Shown: positions 39,972 through 50,349, counted from the first letter of the stretch. The stretch: 64,000 nucleotides of DNA from Mycolicibacterium peregrinum (GCF_002102345.1 NZ_LQPP01000016.1:124001-188000), one strand, 5' to 3'. Made by a program: numbers and translations. The notes: generated by a model not told the origin, from the letters alone.

Positions 39972-40508
39972 ATGGCGATCATCGATATCCCCGCCGATAG
40001 CCGTTCCCGCGCTGTTCGGGCCGTGCCGCAGTCCTCGCCGCAGCGGGCCCGGGCCAGGGCCGCCGGAGGCGCCCGGGGCAGCGCCACCTTCGGTACCGGT
40101 GTGGCCCGGCCGGTGCGCCGGGTGCAGCGGGCGCAGCGCCCAGGCCACGCCCGCCCGGCCGCCGGCACGGTCCACTACCGCGGAACCGGCGTGCTGATGT
40201 CGCGGGCGTCGCACCGCAGCCGGCCCATCACGCCGCTGACCACGGTGTTACTGGCCCTGGTCGCCGCCGGCATCACGGTGTGGCTCGGCCTGGTGGCGCA
40301 ACTCGGTGGGGTGATGGGGGCGGAAAACCCGCAGCCGGCCGAACTCGCGGTGGTCCAGGTGAAGTCGGGGGAGTCGCTGCAGCAGGTGGCACGCCGGGTC
40401 GCCCCGGATGCTCCGGTGGCTCGGGTCGTCGAACAGATTCGTGACCTCAACCAACTCGACTCCGCCGCGGTCGACGCCGGGCAGACACTGCTCGCGCCGG
40501 TTGGCTGA
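39972..40508 (+). CDS. SOS-induced LysM-domain cell-division inhibitor (Rv2719c/ChiZ-like)
   Basis: A 178-residue protein with a basic, Ala/Arg-rich cytoplasmic N-terminus (to about 85), one membrane helix (about 90-112) and an outer LysM-like domain (about 128-178, [17 protein letters not shown]...[19 protein letters not shown]) for peptidoglycan binding. Position beside lexA and a DNA-damage promoter match Rv2719c, reported to slow division after damage. ATG 39972 follows a GAAAGG. Its tail ends 164 bases before nrdR, and that gap shows no further gene. Confidence 0.9.
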   Translation: MAIIDIPADSRSRAVRAVPQSSPQRARARAAGGARGSATFGTGVARPVRRVQRAQRPGHARPAAGTVHYRGTGVLMSRASHRSRPITPLTTVLLALVAAGITVWLGLVAQLGGVMGAENPQPAELAVVQVKSGESLQQVARRVAPDAPVARVVEQIRDLNQLDSAAVDAGQTLLAPVG

Positions 40509-40672
40509 GCAGCGCAATGTCCGCTGAATCGTCCTGGCAGGCAGCATCACTGGCCGGTGTCGGCGTGAGCACCTACATGCCACTGGACCCGGCGGTGAGT
40601 CTGCCCAGGGCATCGCGGGTACGCTCAAGGGCGCTCGAACTACTTGTCCGGCGCCATGACGAAGGAGCGGTA

Positions 40673-41128
40673 ATGCATTGTCCGTTCTGTCGTCATCCTG
40701 ATTCGCGTGTGGTCGATTCCCGGGAGACCGACGAGGGGCAGGCCATCCGACGCCGGCGGTCGTGCCCGGAGTGTGGACGTCGGTTCACCACTGTGGAGAC
40801 CGCGGTGCTGGCTGTGGTGAAGCGCAGCGGGGTGACCGAACCGTTCAGCCGCGAGAAGGTCATCCGCGGAGTGCGTCGGTCCTGTCAGGGCAGGCAGGTC
40901 GACGACGACGCGCTCAATGTCTTGGCGCAGAAGGTCGAGGACGCGGTCCGCGGCCTCGGCACGCCGGAGATCCCCAGCCATGAGGTCGGCCTGGCGATCC
41001 TCGGACCGCTCCGCGAATTGGACGAGGTCGCCTATCTGAGGTTCGCCTCGGTGTACCGGTCATTCTCGTCAGCCGAGGACTTCGAGCGCGAAATCGAAGC
41101 ACTGCGGGCGCATCGCGCCGAGGCGTAA
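40673..41128 (+). CDS. nrdR: Transcriptional repressor NrdR
   Basis: It represses ribonucleotide reductase genes in response to ATP/dATP. The 151-residue protein has an N-terminal zinc ribbon (Cys3, Cys6, Cys31, Cys34) and an ATP-cone domain (about 48-138). ATG 40673 is preceded by GAAGGAG. The in-frame upstream extension to 40517 has no family support. Confidence 0.97.
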   Translation: MHCPFCRHPDSRVVDSRETDEGQAIRRRRSCPECGRRFTTVETAVLAVVKRSGVTEPFSREKVIRGVRRSCQGRQVDDDALNVLAQKVEDAVRGLGTPEIPSHEVGLAILGPLRELDEVAYLRFASVYRSFSSAEDFEREIEALRAHRAEA

Positions 41129-41129
41129 T

Positions 41130-41807
41130 TCAGTCCAGTTGGGTTGTGCCGTCGTTGACGACCCGGCCGGCCAAACGAACCCAGCCCTCTGGGCTCCAGC
41201 GGGTCTCGATCACCGAGCCCTTTCCCTGGATGATCGTGAGATCCCGGCTGAGGTAGTCGGTCATCCGCACTGCGGCCGACCCCGTGGCCTCGTCTTCGGG
41301 AATCCCCAGGTGTGAGGCGAACGACCGGGCTCGCAACGTGCCGCGCGCTTCGTCGCTCCAGGCCCACAGGTAGGCATCATCGAAATCATCGGGGTCGGCG
41401 GCGAGCACCTCGTCGACCGTGGCCAGGTCATAGATGGCGAATTCCGGGGCCCATTCCGAGCGGGCATTGACAATGGCGCGATCGTCGTCGTACTCGACCG
41501 GAAGGATCCCGGCGGGTACCCGCAATGTGTTGACCGGCAAGCCTTTTTCGCGCAGCCACCACGATGCGCCGACCGTGGGGTGTCCTGCGAACGGCAGCTC
41601 GGCGACCGGGGTGAAGATGTGGGCACTCGCGGAGTTAGCTCCCGGCTGCGGAAGATCGATGAATACCGTTTCGCTGTAACCCAATTCGGTGGCGATCCGC
41701 TGACGGTCGGCCGGGGCGACGGTGCTGTTGTCGACCACGCCGAGCGGATTGCCGTACTTGCCGTCGGGGTCGGTGAATACGCGTAACACGGTGACGTCGA
41801 TGGCCAT
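41130..41807 (-). CDS. PhzF family isomerase-like protein
   Basis: A 225-residue protein of the PhzF/diaminopimelate-epimerase fold, counterpart of Rv2716. It shows the family N-terminus ([16 protein letters not shown]), the catalytic-region Glu in YSETVFI, the [13 protein letters not shown] signature and the [14 protein letters not shown] motif near the end. It is shorter than typical PhzF (about 280). The reaction is unknown. It converges on nrdR with one base between stops. Confidence 0.88.
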   Translation of the reverse strand: MAIDVTVLRVFTDPDGKYGNPLGVVDNSTVAPADRQRIATELGYSETVFIDLPQPGANSASAHIFTPVAELPFAGHPTVGASWWLREKGLPVNTLRVPAGILPVEYDDDRAIVNARSEWAPEFAIYDLATVDEVLAADPDDFDDAYLWAWSDEARGTLRARSFASHLGIPEDEATGSAAVRMTDYLSRDLTIIQGKGSVIETRWSPEGWVRLAGRVVNDGTTQLD

Positions 41808-41883
41808 GTCCCGATGCTACGTCGCATCTCGGGGTCGCATCTCTGGCTCGTCGGGACTGTCCGCCCCGGTGTGGGGGAGCAGG

Positions 41884-42906
41884 TCAGGTGGCGCTGCGCT
41901 CGTCGGCGTCCATTGCGTCGAGCACCGCGATCTGAGTGTCGAAGGGCCCGCTCATCGTCGCTTCGGTCCGCCCGCTGCGCAGCAGGCTGCGGAGCCGGTC
42001 CTGGTCGTACACCGACGGTTCGGTCGTGTCGATGAAGCGTTCGACCACCTCGACGAAGCGGTCGGGATCATCATGGAACGGAAAATGCCCGGATCCGGAG
42101 AAAATCTCCAACTGGGAACCGGGCATCGCGGCGTGTGCCATGTGCGCGTGGCTGACGGGGATGACCGAATCGCTTTCGCCCCAGACCAACTGGACCGGAA
42201 CCGATTCGGTCAGGTAACAGCGGTCCAGCATGGTCACCACCTGGCCGCGCCAGTCCACGACGGCGCGCAGGGTCCGGGCGAACGCCGACGATGCCGTCGG
42301 CTCCGGCAGATCCGCCAGGATGCGCAGCATGTCCGGGATGTCGCGGCCGAGACCCGTTGAGCCCAACACCGTGCCCGCGGCCCGACCAGCCAGCTGCAAA
42401 GCCGGCAGCACCAGGGGCAATCGCAGCAGGGCCAGCGCCTCACTGCCCATCGGGAGTGAGGCCACCCGCAGCGCCACGTTGACATCCTTGGTGACGCCGC
42501 CGGAGCCCACGAGGATGAGCCGGTCCACCAACTGCGGGAACTGGTAGGCGAACTGCATCGCCACGCCACCGCCCAGTGAATGACCGATTACGGTCACCCG
42601 GTCGATGTCGAGCACGCTGAGAAGGTCGCGCATGCCGTTGGCGTACGCCGCGACCGAATAGTCCGCACGCGGCTTGTCGGAGCTGCCGTGGCCGAGCAGA
42701 TCCGGGGCGATCACGGTGAACCGTTGCGCCAACGCCGATTGCACGGTGTGCCAGGTGGTGGAGTTGTCACCGATGCCGTGGATCAGCAGGATCGCCGGCC
42801 CGGACCCGGCCACGCGGAAGGCCCGTCGGTATCCGTGGATCGTGCGGTACTCGAGCGTCGGTGTGAGCTCGCGAACGGTCCGCAGATGGGGTTTGCGTTC
42901 GGTCAT
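41884..42906 (-). CDS. Alpha/beta hydrolase (Rv2715-like)
   Basis: A 340-residue hydrolase with the oxyanion segment LIHGIGDNSTTW, nucleophile elbow GHSLGGG, a downstream Asp (WGESDSVIP) and catalytic His in GSGHFPFHDD. A cap domain lies between. ATG 42906 is chosen because GAGG precedes it by nine bases; a TTG three codons upstream is also in frame. It follows the PAC2 gene on the same strand with a 36-base gap. The substrate is unknown. Confidence 0.9.
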   Translation of the reverse strand: MTERKPHLRTVRELTPTLEYRTIHGYRRAFRVAGSGPAILLIHGIGDNSTTWHTVQSALAQRFTVIAPDLLGHGSSDKPRADYSVAAYANGMRDLLSVLDIDRVTVIGHSLGGGVAMQFAYQFPQLVDRLILVGSGGVTKDVNVALRVASLPMGSEALALLRLPLVLPALQLAGRAAGTVLGSTGLGRDIPDMLRILADLPEPTASSAFARTLRAVVDWRGQVVTMLDRCYLTESVPVQLVWGESDSVIPVSHAHMAHAAMPGSQLEIFSGSGHFPFHDDPDRFVEVVERFIDTTEPSVYDQDRLRSLLRSGRTEATMSGPFDTQIAVLDAMDADERSAT

Positions 42907-42942
42907 GCTGGTCAACCTCGCCCTCGGCCCGGCGTCGGGCTG

Positions 42943-43968
42943 TTATGAGTGGTTGTCGCCGTTCGGGAAGCCGTCGCCGAAGCCGTCCCGTCCGTCTTTG
43001 TACCTGTCGTCCTTGTGCTTGTCACCGGTCTGCTGGGCGAGGAACCGTTCGAACTCGGCTCCCAGCTCATCGCCGCTGGGCAGTTCCTCGTCACGCGCCA
43101 GCAGGGACCGATTCTCCTGTGCGGCAACGAACGCATCGTACTGGCGCTCCAACCCGGTCACCACCTGAGCCACGTCTTCGCTGGCCTCTACCTGCTCGTT
43201 GATCTTGCTGTAGACCTCGGCTCCGGCCTCGGAGAGTTTCTCCAACGGCAGTTGTAGCGAACCGGTCCGGGCCACCTCGGCCAGCAGCGCCTCGGCAGCG
43301 GGAGGGTAGGCCGTCTGGGCCAGGTAGTGCGGGACGTGCACGGTGTACCCCACCACCTCGTGCCCATGCTGGGCCATGCGGAACTCCAACAGGTTGGAAA
43401 CGCTCGCCGGCACCTGGACCTCGCCGACCCACGGGGTGTGGTCGGCGATCAGCTCCTTGTCGTTCGCATGCGCGGTGAGCATGACGGGGCGCGTGTGGGG
43501 CACCGCCATCGGGATGGTGCCGAGGCCGATCACCTGGCGGACCCCGAGCTGTTCGGCGAGCAGCCGCACCGCGGTGATGAACCGCTCCCACCGCAGGTCC
43601 GGCTCCAGGCCGGCCAGCAGCAGGAACGGCGTGCCCACGCCGTCATGCAGCGCGTACAGGTTCAGCTCGGGTTCCTCGTAGCTGGTGAAGTGGTCAGTCT
43701 TGAATGTCATCAGCGGCCGGCGCGACCGGTAGTCGAGCAGCTCGTCGATGGCGAAGGAGGCCACCAGCTCGGTGTCGAGCGTGTCCTTGAGATGCTCGGC
43801 GGCCAGGCGGATCGCGTGGCCGGCATCGGAGAACCCCTCCAGCGCATGGATCAGCACCGGGCCGCGTCCATCCGAAGACGACAACTGCGGGGCCGGGAAC
43901 TCAAGCTCGTACATGCCGCTCTGGTCGGGCTGGTAGTGCTGATCGGGGGTGTCGCTGGTGTCGGTCAT
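42943..43968 (-). CDS. PAC2 family protein (Rv2714-like)
   Basis: A 341-residue protein with the PAC2 fold (PF09754), resembling proteasome-assembly chaperone 2 and nucleoside-hydrolase-like folds; counterpart of Rv2714. It includes LIHALEGFSDAGHAI, the strand IGLGTIPMAVPHTRP and a helical C-terminal segment followed by a Lys/Asp/Gly-rich tail. ATG 43968 is preceded by GAGGAG. Actinobacterial PAC2 proteins have been proposed to act with the proteasome system; that link is not shown here. Confidence 0.88.
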   Translation of the reverse strand: MTDTSDTPDQHYQPDQSGMYELEFPAPQLSSSDGRGPVLIHALEGFSDAGHAIRLAAEHLKDTLDTELVASFAIDELLDYRSRRPLMTFKTDHFTSYEEPELNLYALHDGVGTPFLLLAGLEPDLRWERFITAVRLLAEQLGVRQVIGLGTIPMAVPHTRPVMLTAHANDKELIADHTPWVGEVQVPASVSNLLEFRMAQHGHEVVGYTVHVPHYLAQTAYPPAAEALLAEVARTGSLQLPLEKLSEAGAEVYSKINEQVEASEDVAQVVTGLERQYDAFVAAQENRSLLARDEELPSGDELGAEFERFLAQQTGDKHKDDRYKDGRDGFGDGFPNGDNHS

Positions 43969-44133
43969 CTCGCTTCGTCTCCTCGCTGCGGTAGGACGCT
44001 GTGACGGCCTACCGCCGTATCTTCCAGTGTCCCGCATACCCGTACTGCGGGTTCGTTCCGCCCCGCTTGTGCGTTCGAACGCGCCCGGCCGGGGGTCGCA
44101 TTCCGGCAGTTCTCCGCGCGATCAGGCAAAATC

Positions 44134-44964
44134 ATGATGATGCGCGTGACCCGGATGGCGAAACTCACAGTCGCGGCTGCCCTGACGGCGGCCGGGGCGG
44201 CGGCGTGCACCGTTCCGGGCCCCACCGCCGGTGGAGCGGCAGCCGACCTCACGACCGCCCCGCCGACCAGCACACCGGCTGCGGCCAGCGCGTTGTCGCA
44301 GGCCGGGGTCGAGTCGGTGACGCCGGATCGCCGGGTGGGGGCGCTTTTCCTGGGCGATACCACGACGCACACCTGTAGCGGGTCGGTGCTGGCCACCCCG
44401 ACGGCGGACCTCATCCTGACGGCCGCGCACTGCCTGCTCGACGGTGTCGACACCACCTTCGTCCCAGGTTTCGGCGCGGGCGCCGGTGACACCTGGCACG
44501 TGAGCAGCGTGTATCTGGACTCCCGCTGGCTCGCCAACCAGGATCCTCAGGCCGACTATGCGATCGTGCGGGTGACCGGGGATTCCACCGCGAGTCTGCT
44601 GGCCGAGTCCGGCGGCGGGCTGACCCTGGGGTCGGCGCCCGCGGTGGGAAGCCCGGTGACGGTGACCGGTTACCCGATGGGTGAGGGCGGCAGCCCGATG
44701 GCGTGCCGAGGCGCGACCGAGTCGTCACTGCAGGGATTCCCGGCGCTGGCCTGTGCGGGCGTGACCGATGGTTTCAGCGGTGCCCCGTGGGTTTCGGGAT
44801 CGACGGTGACCGGGTTGGTCGGCGGACTCGACGGCGGCGGCTGCGACGACGACGTGTCCTACTCACCGCGCTTCGATGACCGGATCGCGCGTCTGCTCGT
44901 CCGTGCTGAGGCCGACGGCCCCGGCGACGCGGCGCCGGCGGCCCTCGAATCGGACTGTCAGTAG
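44134..44964 (+). CDS. Secreted trypsin-like serine protease (lipoprotein)
   Basis: A 276-residue chymotrypsin-fold protease with the full triad: His99 in LTAAHC, Asp141 in DYAIV and Ser215 in GFSGAPW (the usual GDSGGP, changed at two places). Cys25 after GAAA is a plausible lipobox, so it may be membrane-anchored outside the cell. Paired cysteines in the outer domain fit disulfides. It overlaps the convergent sthA by seven bases. I do not recall it from the M. tuberculosis locus; it may be an insertion. Confidence 0.88.
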   Translation: MMMRVTRMAKLTVAAALTAAGAAACTVPGPTAGGAAADLTTAPPTSTPAAASALSQAGVESVTPDRRVGALFLGDTTTHTCSGSVLATPTADLILTAAHCLLDGVDTTFVPGFGAGAGDTWHVSSVYLDSRWLANQDPQADYAIVRVTGDSTASLLAESGGGLTLGSAPAVGSPVTVTGYPMGEGGSPMACRGATESSLQGFPALACAGVTDGFSGAPWVSGSTVTGLVGGLDGGGCDDDVSYSPRFDDRIARLLVRAEADGPGDAAPAALESDCQ

Positions 44965-46364
44965 CGGAACTGGTTGAGCGCGCGCAGTTTGTTCATCACG
45001 TCGAGCGCCGCGACCTTGTAGGCCTCCGAGAACGTCGGATAGTTGAACACCGCGTCGACGAGGTATTCGACGGTGCCGCCGCAACCCATCACGGCCTGTC
45101 CGATGTGGACCATCTCGGTGGCGTTCGTACCGAAGATGTGCACCCCCAGTAGCCGCAGATCCTCGGTGGACACGAGCAGTTTCAGCATCCCGTAGGAATC
45201 ACCGGCGATCTGCCCGCGCGCCAGTTCGCGATAACGGGATACACCGACCTCATACGGAATCGAATCCTTGGTCAGATCGACCTCGGTGGCCCCGACGAAC
45301 GACACCTCAGGAATCGAGTAGATGCCGATCGGCTGCAGGCTCATCATGGCCTTGGTGGGTTCGCCGAAGGCGTGGTAGGCGGCCAACCGTCCCTGCTCCA
45401 TGGATGTCGCGGCCAGCGCCGGGAATCCGATGACGTCGCCGACCGCGTAGATGTGGTCCACCTTGGTGGTGAAGTTGTCGTCGACGTAGATGCGGCCGCG
45501 GGAGTCTGCCTCCAGGCCGGCGTTGGCCAGATCGAGGTGATCGGTCTGGCCCTGGCGTCCGGCCGAATACATCACGGTCTCGGCGGGGATCTGCTTGCCA
45601 CTGGCGAGGGTGGTCACGGTGCCCGAAGTGCCGATGTCGACGGCGGTCACCTCTTCGCCGAACCGGAACGTCACCGCGAGGTCGCGCAGGTGGAAGCGCA
45701 GCGACTCGATGATCTCGGGATCGCAGAACTCCAGCATGTCGTCGCGTTTCTCCACCACGGTGACCTTGGTGCCCAGCGCGGCGAACATCGAGGCGTACTC
45801 GATGCCGATGACCCCGGCGCCGACCACCACCATCGAGGTGGGCAGGGTCGCGAGATTGAGGATGCCGTCGGAATCGAGCACGCGTGCCTCGTCGAAGGTG
45901 ACCCCGGCCGGCCGGGCCGGTTTGGTCCCGGTGGCGATCACGATGAAACGGCCACGGACAGTGACCAATTCAGCGCGGGTGGGGTCCTCGACGAGGATCG
46001 TGTGCTCGTCGGAGAATCGGCCGTGCCCGGTGTACAGCTCGATGCGGTTGCGCATGAGCTGGGACCGCACGACGTCGATCTCTTTGCCGATGACGTGCTG
46101 GGTGCGTGACAGCAGATCGGCGGGGGTGATCTTGTCCTTGACTCGGTAGCTCGCGCCGTAGAGTTCGCGCTGGCTCATGCCGGTGAGGTAGACGACGGCC
46201 TCACGCAACGTCTTGGACGGGATGGTGCCGGTGTTGACGCAGACTCCGCCGAGCATCATGCCCCGCTCGATCACCGCAACGGTCTTGCCGAGTTTCGCTG
46301 CGGCGATGGCGGCGCGCTGGCCGCCGGGACCCGAACCGATGACGACGAGGTCGTACTCCTGCAT
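44958..46364 (-). CDS. sthA: Soluble pyridine nucleotide transhydrogenase SthA
   Basis: A flavoprotein moving reducing equivalents between NADPH and NAD+, balancing the cofactor pools. The 468-residue protein has the FAD-binding [17 protein letters not shown], the disulfide-reductase-like [16 protein letters not shown] (with only one of the two redox Cys, as expected for SthA), an NAD(P) motif [13 protein letters not shown] and the dimer domain. ATG 46364 aligns with the MREYD start recalled for the M. tuberculosis protein; ATG 46373 is nine bases upstream. Confidence 0.95.
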   Translation of the reverse strand: MQEYDLVVIGSGPGGQRAAIAAAKLGKTVAVIERGMMLGGVCVNTGTIPSKTLREAVVYLTGMSQRELYGASYRVKDKITPADLLSRTQHVIGKEIDVVRSQLMRNRIELYTGHGRFSDEHTILVEDPTRAELVTVRGRFIVIATGTKPARPAGVTFDEARVLDSDGILNLATLPTSMVVVGAGVIGIEYASMFAALGTKVTVVEKRDDMLEFCDPEIIESLRFHLRDLAVTFRFGEEVTAVDIGTSGTVTTLASGKQIPAETVMYSAGRQGQTDHLDLANAGLEADSRGRIYVDDNFTTKVDHIYAVGDVIGFPALAATSMEQGRLAAYHAFGEPTKAMMSLQPIGIYSIPEVSFVGATEVDLTKDSIPYEVGVSRYRELARGQIAGDSYGMLKLLVSTEDLRLLGVHIFGTNATEMVHIGQAVMGCGGTVEYLVDAVFNYPTFSEAYKVAALDVMNKLRALNQFRY

Positions 46365-46535
46365 CGAACCCATGGGTCAACTGTCTACGCGGGGTTGCCG
46401 AACCGGCGCATGTGGCTGACGCCGAATACCGAATGAACAAACGGGTTATCCCCAGCGCAGCGTCCATCCCCAACCGGGCGTGCCCGGCCGGTTCGCGCGG
46501 CGGCCCGTGACGGCGCTGGTTGGCACGGTCGGGCC

Positions 46536-47603
46536 ATGACCACACCATCGCCCTCCTCGCCCGAGTTCGACTTCCACCTCAACCGCCCCGGTGCGCTGAT
46601 CGCCGCGCTGCCCGCGGTGCTCGGCTTCGTCCCGCGCCGCAGCCTCGTGCTCGTCACCATCGACCGGGGCGAGTTGGGCTGCGTCATGCGCGCCGATCTG
46701 GCCGACGACATGTCCGGACGCGTCGCGCACCTGGTGGACCTCGCGGCGAACGCCGGCGCGGACGCCGTGATCGCTGTGGTCGTGGACGACCACAGCCGGG
46801 ACTGCCTGGCGTGCGATGACCGCTATCGCGACCTCGCGGCGGTGCTGGACGAGGCGTTGGCCGCGGACGGCATCGAGCTCTACGCCGCACACGTGGTGGA
46901 CAAGGTGGCCGCCGGAGGGTTCTGGCACTGCGCCGACGGTTGTGGCGCGGAGGGATACGTGGACGACCCGGGCGCGTCACCACTGGCGGCAGCCGCCGTG
47001 CTCGACGGTCGGCGCCTCTACGGCAGTCGTGACGAGCTACTTCGGGTGATCCGGCCGGACCCCGTGGCGGCCGCCTCGATGAAACGGCCATTGGAGCTCG
47101 CGGCGCAGCGGCCGGGTCGCCCGGACGCCCGGCCCGACGACGAGGTGCGTGGGGACGTCGACGCTGCGATGCGGGCGGCAGTGCAGCTGGCCGAGGGCGA
47201 CGCGCCCGGCAGTACCGAGTTGGCGCGGTTGGCCGTCGGGTTGGCCGATCCGAGGGTCCGCGACACGCTCTATGCGCTGGCGGTCGGGGAGTGCGCGGAG
47301 CAGGCCGAAGCGTTGTGGGCGCTGTTGGCCCGCAATCTGCCCGATCCCTGGCGCGCCGAAGCGCTTGTTCTGCTGGCCTTCTCGGCGTACGCGCGGGGGG
47401 ACGGGCCGCTGGCCGGGGCATCGCTCGACGCCGCGTTGGACGCGCGGCCCACGCACCGGATGGCGGGCATGCTCGACACCGCGCTACAAGCGGGCATGCG
47501 GCCGGAGAGCATCCGGGAGTTGGCAGTCACCGGCTATCGGCTGGCCGAACAGCTCGGCATGCAACTGCCGCCGCGGCGCACGTGGCGCCGCAGAGCCGGT
47601 TGA
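46536..47603 (+). CDS. DUF4192 protein
   Basis: A 355-residue protein with the DUF4192 layout: RPGALIAALPAVLGFVPRRSLVLVTI at the start, then an alternating alpha/beta region and a helical C-terminal half with repeated Ala/Leu helices resembling TPR-like packing. It corresponds to Rv2712c, and the function is unknown. It is divergent from sthA and converges on ideR, with a four-base gap between stops. Confidence 0.88.
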   Translation: MTTPSPSSPEFDFHLNRPGALIAALPAVLGFVPRRSLVLVTIDRGELGCVMRADLADDMSGRVAHLVDLAANAGADAVIAVVVDDHSRDCLACDDRYRDLAAVLDEALAADGIELYAAHVVDKVAAGGFWHCADGCGAEGYVDDPGASPLAAAAVLDGRRLYGSRDELLRVIRPDPVAAASMKRPLELAAQRPGRPDARPDDEVRGDVDAAMRAAVQLAEGDAPGSTELARLAVGLADPRVRDTLYALAVGECAEQAEALWALLARNLPDPWRAEALVLLAFSAYARGDGPLAGASLDAALDARPTHRMAGMLDTALQAGMRPESIRELAVTGYRLAEQLGMQLPPRRTWRRRAG

Positions 47604-47607
47604 GCGG

Positions 47608-48297
47608 CTAGACCTTCTCGACGCGGACAGCGTGCGCCATGTGATGGGGCAACTCGACCTGCTCGTGCCCCGGGATCACGATCATCACGCCACCGTGGTC
47701 GTTGGCCTCGACGGTGACCCTCGCATTCGGCACCACGCCGGCATCCTTGAGTCGACCGATGAGTTCGGTGTCACCCTGAACATGTTCGGTCAGTTGGCGG
47801 ACCACCACGGCCACCGGCAACCCGACCGGGAGTTCGGTGAGCCGGACCAGGCTGACATCGTCGTAGCCCGCCGCGCCGACGCCGAGGTCGGACAGCCCCG
47901 GGATGGGATTACCGAACGGCGAGGTGGTGGGGTTGTCGAGCACCTGCACCAGCCGCCGCTCCACGTCCTCGCTCATCACGTGCTCCCAGCGGCAGGCTTC
48001 GGCGTGGACGTCCTCCCACGGCAACCCGATCACGTCGACGAGCAGCCTTTCGGCCAACCGGTGCTTGCGCATCACGGCAACCGCCAGAGCGCGGCCCTTG
48101 TCGGTCAGCTCCAAGTGGCGGTCGCCGGCGACGTGCAGCAGGCCATCGCGTTCCATGCGTGACACCGTCTGGCTGACGGTCGGACCGCTTTGGTCGAGCC
48201 GTTCGGCGATGCGGGCACGCAACGGCACCACGCCCTCTTCCTCGAGGTCGTAGATCGTCCGCAGGTACATCTCGGTGGTGTCGACCAGATCGTTCAT
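47608..48297 (-). CDS. ideR: Iron-dependent repressor IdeR
   Basis: The DtxR-family iron sensor controlling siderophore and iron-storage genes. The 229-residue protein keeps all metal ligands known for the M. tuberculosis protein: Met10, Cys102, Glu105, His106 (site 1) and His79, Glu83, His98 (site 2). The winged helix is at about 1-73 and the SH3-like domain at the C-terminus. ATG 48297 gives the normal length. It lies downstream of sigB, 202 bases away, with hairpins between. Confidence 0.97.
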   Translation of the reverse strand: MNDLVDTTEMYLRTIYDLEEEGVVPLRARIAERLDQSGPTVSQTVSRMERDGLLHVAGDRHLELTDKGRALAVAVMRKHRLAERLLVDVIGLPWEDVHAEACRWEHVMSEDVERRLVQVLDNPTTSPFGNPIPGLSDLGVGAAGYDDVSLVRLTELPVGLPVAVVVRQLTEHVQGDTELIGRLKDAGVVPNARVTVEANDHGGVMIVIPGHEQVELPHHMAHAVRVEKV

Positions 48298-48388
48298 GCG
48301 CGCCTTCCCAGCCCCAACGTCACGGCACAGTCTACCGTTTCCGGCTCTTGAACTGCGGCGCAACATCGGGGCGTCGGGGACCTCACAG

Positions 48389-48407
48389 CCTGGGGCAAAA
48401 CCCCAGG
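48389..48407 (-). promoter_or_regulatory. Hairpin in the ideR leader
   Basis: CCTGGGG-CAAAA-CCCCAGG is a perfect 7-bp stem with a 5-base loop, about 90 bases upstream of ideR. It could be an attenuator or a second sigB terminator; no T-run is present. Confidence 0.45.
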
Positions 48408-48458
48408 ACATCGGCCCGGAACCGCCCGGGGAGGCCCGAAACAGCCCAGATCTGCGAC

Positions 48459-48485
48459 GTGCCCCGCCGGAAACCGACGGGGCAC
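48459..48485 (-). terminator. Terminator hairpin after sigB
   Basis: GTGCCCCG/CGGGGCAC flank a C-A mismatch and an inner CGG/CCG pair around an AAA loop. It lies 14 bases beyond the sigB stop, with additional CCAGAT/ATCTGG pairing outside. No T-run follows. Confidence 0.7.
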
Positions 48486-48499
48486 ATCTGGCGGAGGGA

Positions 48500-49459
48500 C
48501 TAGCTGGCGTAGGAGCGGAGCCGGTCCGCACGCTCGCCGTTGCGGAGCTTGGCCATGACCTCACGCTCGATCTGGCGGACCCGCTCGCGGGACAGACCGA
48601 ACAGCTTGCCGATCTGATCCAGGGTGCGGGGCTGGCCGTCGTCGAGGCCGAATCGCAGCCGGATCACCTGCTGCTCACGCTCGTCGAGCGTGGCCAGAAC
48701 GTGGCGGATATCGGTGTGCAGCAGTTCGGAGATGACTGCGTTCTCGGCCGACATCGCCTCGGAGTCCTCGATGAAGTCGCCCAGCGGGGCTTCCTCGTCG
48801 GTGCCGACGGGCATGTCCAGGCTCACCGGGTCGCGGCTGTGCTCCAGCAGGTCGTTGATCTTCTCGACCGGGATACCGGACTCTTCGGCCAGTTCCTCGT
48901 CGGTGGCCTCGCGGCCCAGGTTCTGGTGCATCTCGCGCTTGATCCGGGCCAGCTTGTTGACCTGCTCGACCAGGTGGACCGGGAGCCGGATGGTGCGGCT
49001 CTGATCCGCCATCCCGCGGGTGATGGCCTGACGGATCCACCAGGTGGCATACGTGGAGAACTTGAAGCCCTTGGTGTAGTCGAACTTCTCCATCGCGCGG
49101 ATCAGGCCCAGGTTCCCTTCCTGGATCAGATCCAGCAGCGGCATGCCGCGACCGGTGTAGCGCTTGGCCAGCGACACCACCAGGCGGAGGTTGGCCTCCA
49201 GCAGGTGCCGCCGTGCTGCCTCACCGTCGCGGACGACGGTGGCCAGATCACGCTTCCGGTTCTCGCCCAGGCGCTTCTTGGTGTTCAGCACGTGCTGGGC
49301 GTACAAGCCCGCCTCGATGCGCTTTGCGAGTTCTACCTCATCGGCGGCGTTGAGCAACGCCGTTTTGCCAATGCCGTTCAGATACACGCGCACGAGGTCG
49401 GCGGCAGGGCTCTGGGCATCCAGATCACTGTCGACGCGGCTTGTGGTGGCATTTGCCAT
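48500..49459 (-). CDS. sigB: RNA polymerase sigma factor SigB
   Basis: A principal-like group 2 sigma factor for general stress. The 319-residue protein has region 1.2 (about 22-55), region 2 ([40 protein letters not shown] followed by [13 protein letters not shown]), region 3 and region 4 with the [16 protein letters not shown] helix-turn-helix near the end. ATG 49459 follows AGGAGG by five bases, so the in-frame start at 49489 is not needed. A SigE/SigH-type promoter lies just upstream. Confidence 0.97.
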   Translation of the reverse strand: MANATTSRVDSDLDAQSPAADLVRVYLNGIGKTALLNAADEVELAKRIEAGLYAQHVLNTKKRLGENRKRDLATVVRDGEAARRHLLEANLRLVVSLAKRYTGRGMPLLDLIQEGNLGLIRAMEKFDYTKGFKFSTYATWWIRQAITRGMADQSRTIRLPVHLVEQVNKLARIKREMHQNLGREATDEELAEESGIPVEKINDLLEHSRDPVSLDMPVGTDEEAPLGDFIEDSEAMSAENAVISELLHTDIRHVLATLDEREQQVIRLRFGLDDGQPRTLDQIGKLFGLSRERVRQIEREVMAKLRNGERADRLRSYAS

Positions 49460-49495
49460 GACGGCCTCCTGATCAGCTCGAACTGTCATGATCTA

Positions 49496-49522
49496 CAACG
49501 TCGTAGACCCCATGAGAGTTCC
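49496..49522 (-). promoter_or_regulatory. SigE/SigH-type promoter of sigB
   Basis: On the minus strand, GGAAC (49518-49522), a 17-base spacer and CGTTG (49496-49500) give the ECF sigma pattern known for sigB. A near-palindrome CTACAACGTCGTAG overlaps the -10. The start codon is 36 bases downstream. Confidence 0.8.
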
Positions 49523-49606
49523 CGCCGACCGTCGGATTCATGCCCGTTGAGCTGCGGTTTTTCCGAACCGACCTGAGAATGTCCTGAGAATGGCTAAAGA
49601 AGCCGC

Positions 49607-50035
49607 TCAGCTGGGCTCATCGCCGTCGGTCCGCGCTGGCTCCGGTTGCGGTGGCATAAACGGGTCCTTCTGTAACGCCGGCCGCTCTGCGGTGGGGAAC
49701 AGTGGGATCCGCTCGCCACGGCCGGCGTACCGCCGTGGCTCCTCGGCGCTCCGCGGGGGACGGTCGTTGGCGATCAGCACGGCCATCCAGGGCAGCGGTA
49801 TCGACGCCACGATGATCGCGAGCGAGATGAGTCCGTTCTGCCAGATGTTGTAGGCGACCGCGGCGAGGATGAGCGCCGGGATGCGGAAGGCCATCAGCGT
49901 CAGATATTTCCGGACGCGTTGGCGGTGCTGCACTTCGTAGGCAGGTGCGGCTTTGGTGATGAGAACCGGGCGGGCTTCCTTGCCGAAATCGTCGCCGAAA
50001 TCGTCGTCGAAACTCAGCTCGTGGCTTTGTTTCAT
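49607..50035 (-). CDS. DUF3099 membrane protein
   Basis: The 142-residue product has an acidic N-terminus, two membrane helices (about 48-66 and 70-90) and a Pro/Arg-rich tail. It corresponds to Rv2709 and the DUF3099 family, whose N-terminal pattern (PVLITKAAPAYEVQHRQRVRKYLTLMAFR) it shows. The ATG at 50035 is used, since the in-frame one at 50053 has no family support. The function is unknown. Confidence 0.85.
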   Translation of the reverse strand: MKQSHELSFDDDFGDDFGKEARPVLITKAAPAYEVQHRQRVRKYLTLMAFRIPALILAAVAYNIWQNGLISLAIIVASIPLPWMAVLIANDRPPRSAEEPRRYAGRGERIPLFPTAERPALQKDPFMPPQPEPARTDGDEPS

Positions 50036-50112
50036 GCCTCTACTGTTCCACACCCTGACCGGGTCGTGGCATGCGGATTTCCCAATGCCCCTCAGCCAGG
50101 CACAATAAAACT

Positions 50113-50349
50113 ATGCAGACCCAGACCATCGAGCGCCCGGACACCGACGAACGCGTCGACGACGGGACCGACGACGACAGCCCCAAGTTCTTCCATTACG
50201 TCAAGAAAAACAAGATCGCCGAAAGTGCGGTCATGGGCACGCATGTGGTCGCGCTGTGCGGCGAGGTGTTCCCGGTGACCAAGTCGGCCAAGCCGGGCTC
50301 TCCAGTGTGCCCGGACTGCAAGAAGATCTACGAATCGCTCAAGAAGTAG
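50113..50349 (+). CDS. DUF3039 zinc-ribbon-like small protein
   Basis: A 78-residue protein of the DUF3039 family (Rv2708c). Its Cys pattern, one Cys in VVALCGEVF and a CPDCKKIYE pair, with a nearby His, suggests a small zinc site. ATG 50113 is chosen over 50071 because the conserved N-terminus (QTIERPDTDER) begins just after it. The function is unknown. It overlaps the convergent YihY gene by 11 bases. Confidence 0.88.
   Translation: MQTQTIERPDTDERVDDGTDDDSPKFFHYVKKNKIAESAVMGTHVVALCGEVFPVTKSAKPGSPVCPDCKKIYESLKK

Noticed and set aside
48275..49576. 433-codon + strand frame across sigB
   Set aside because: Antisense to sigB, which has complete sigma regions 2-4.
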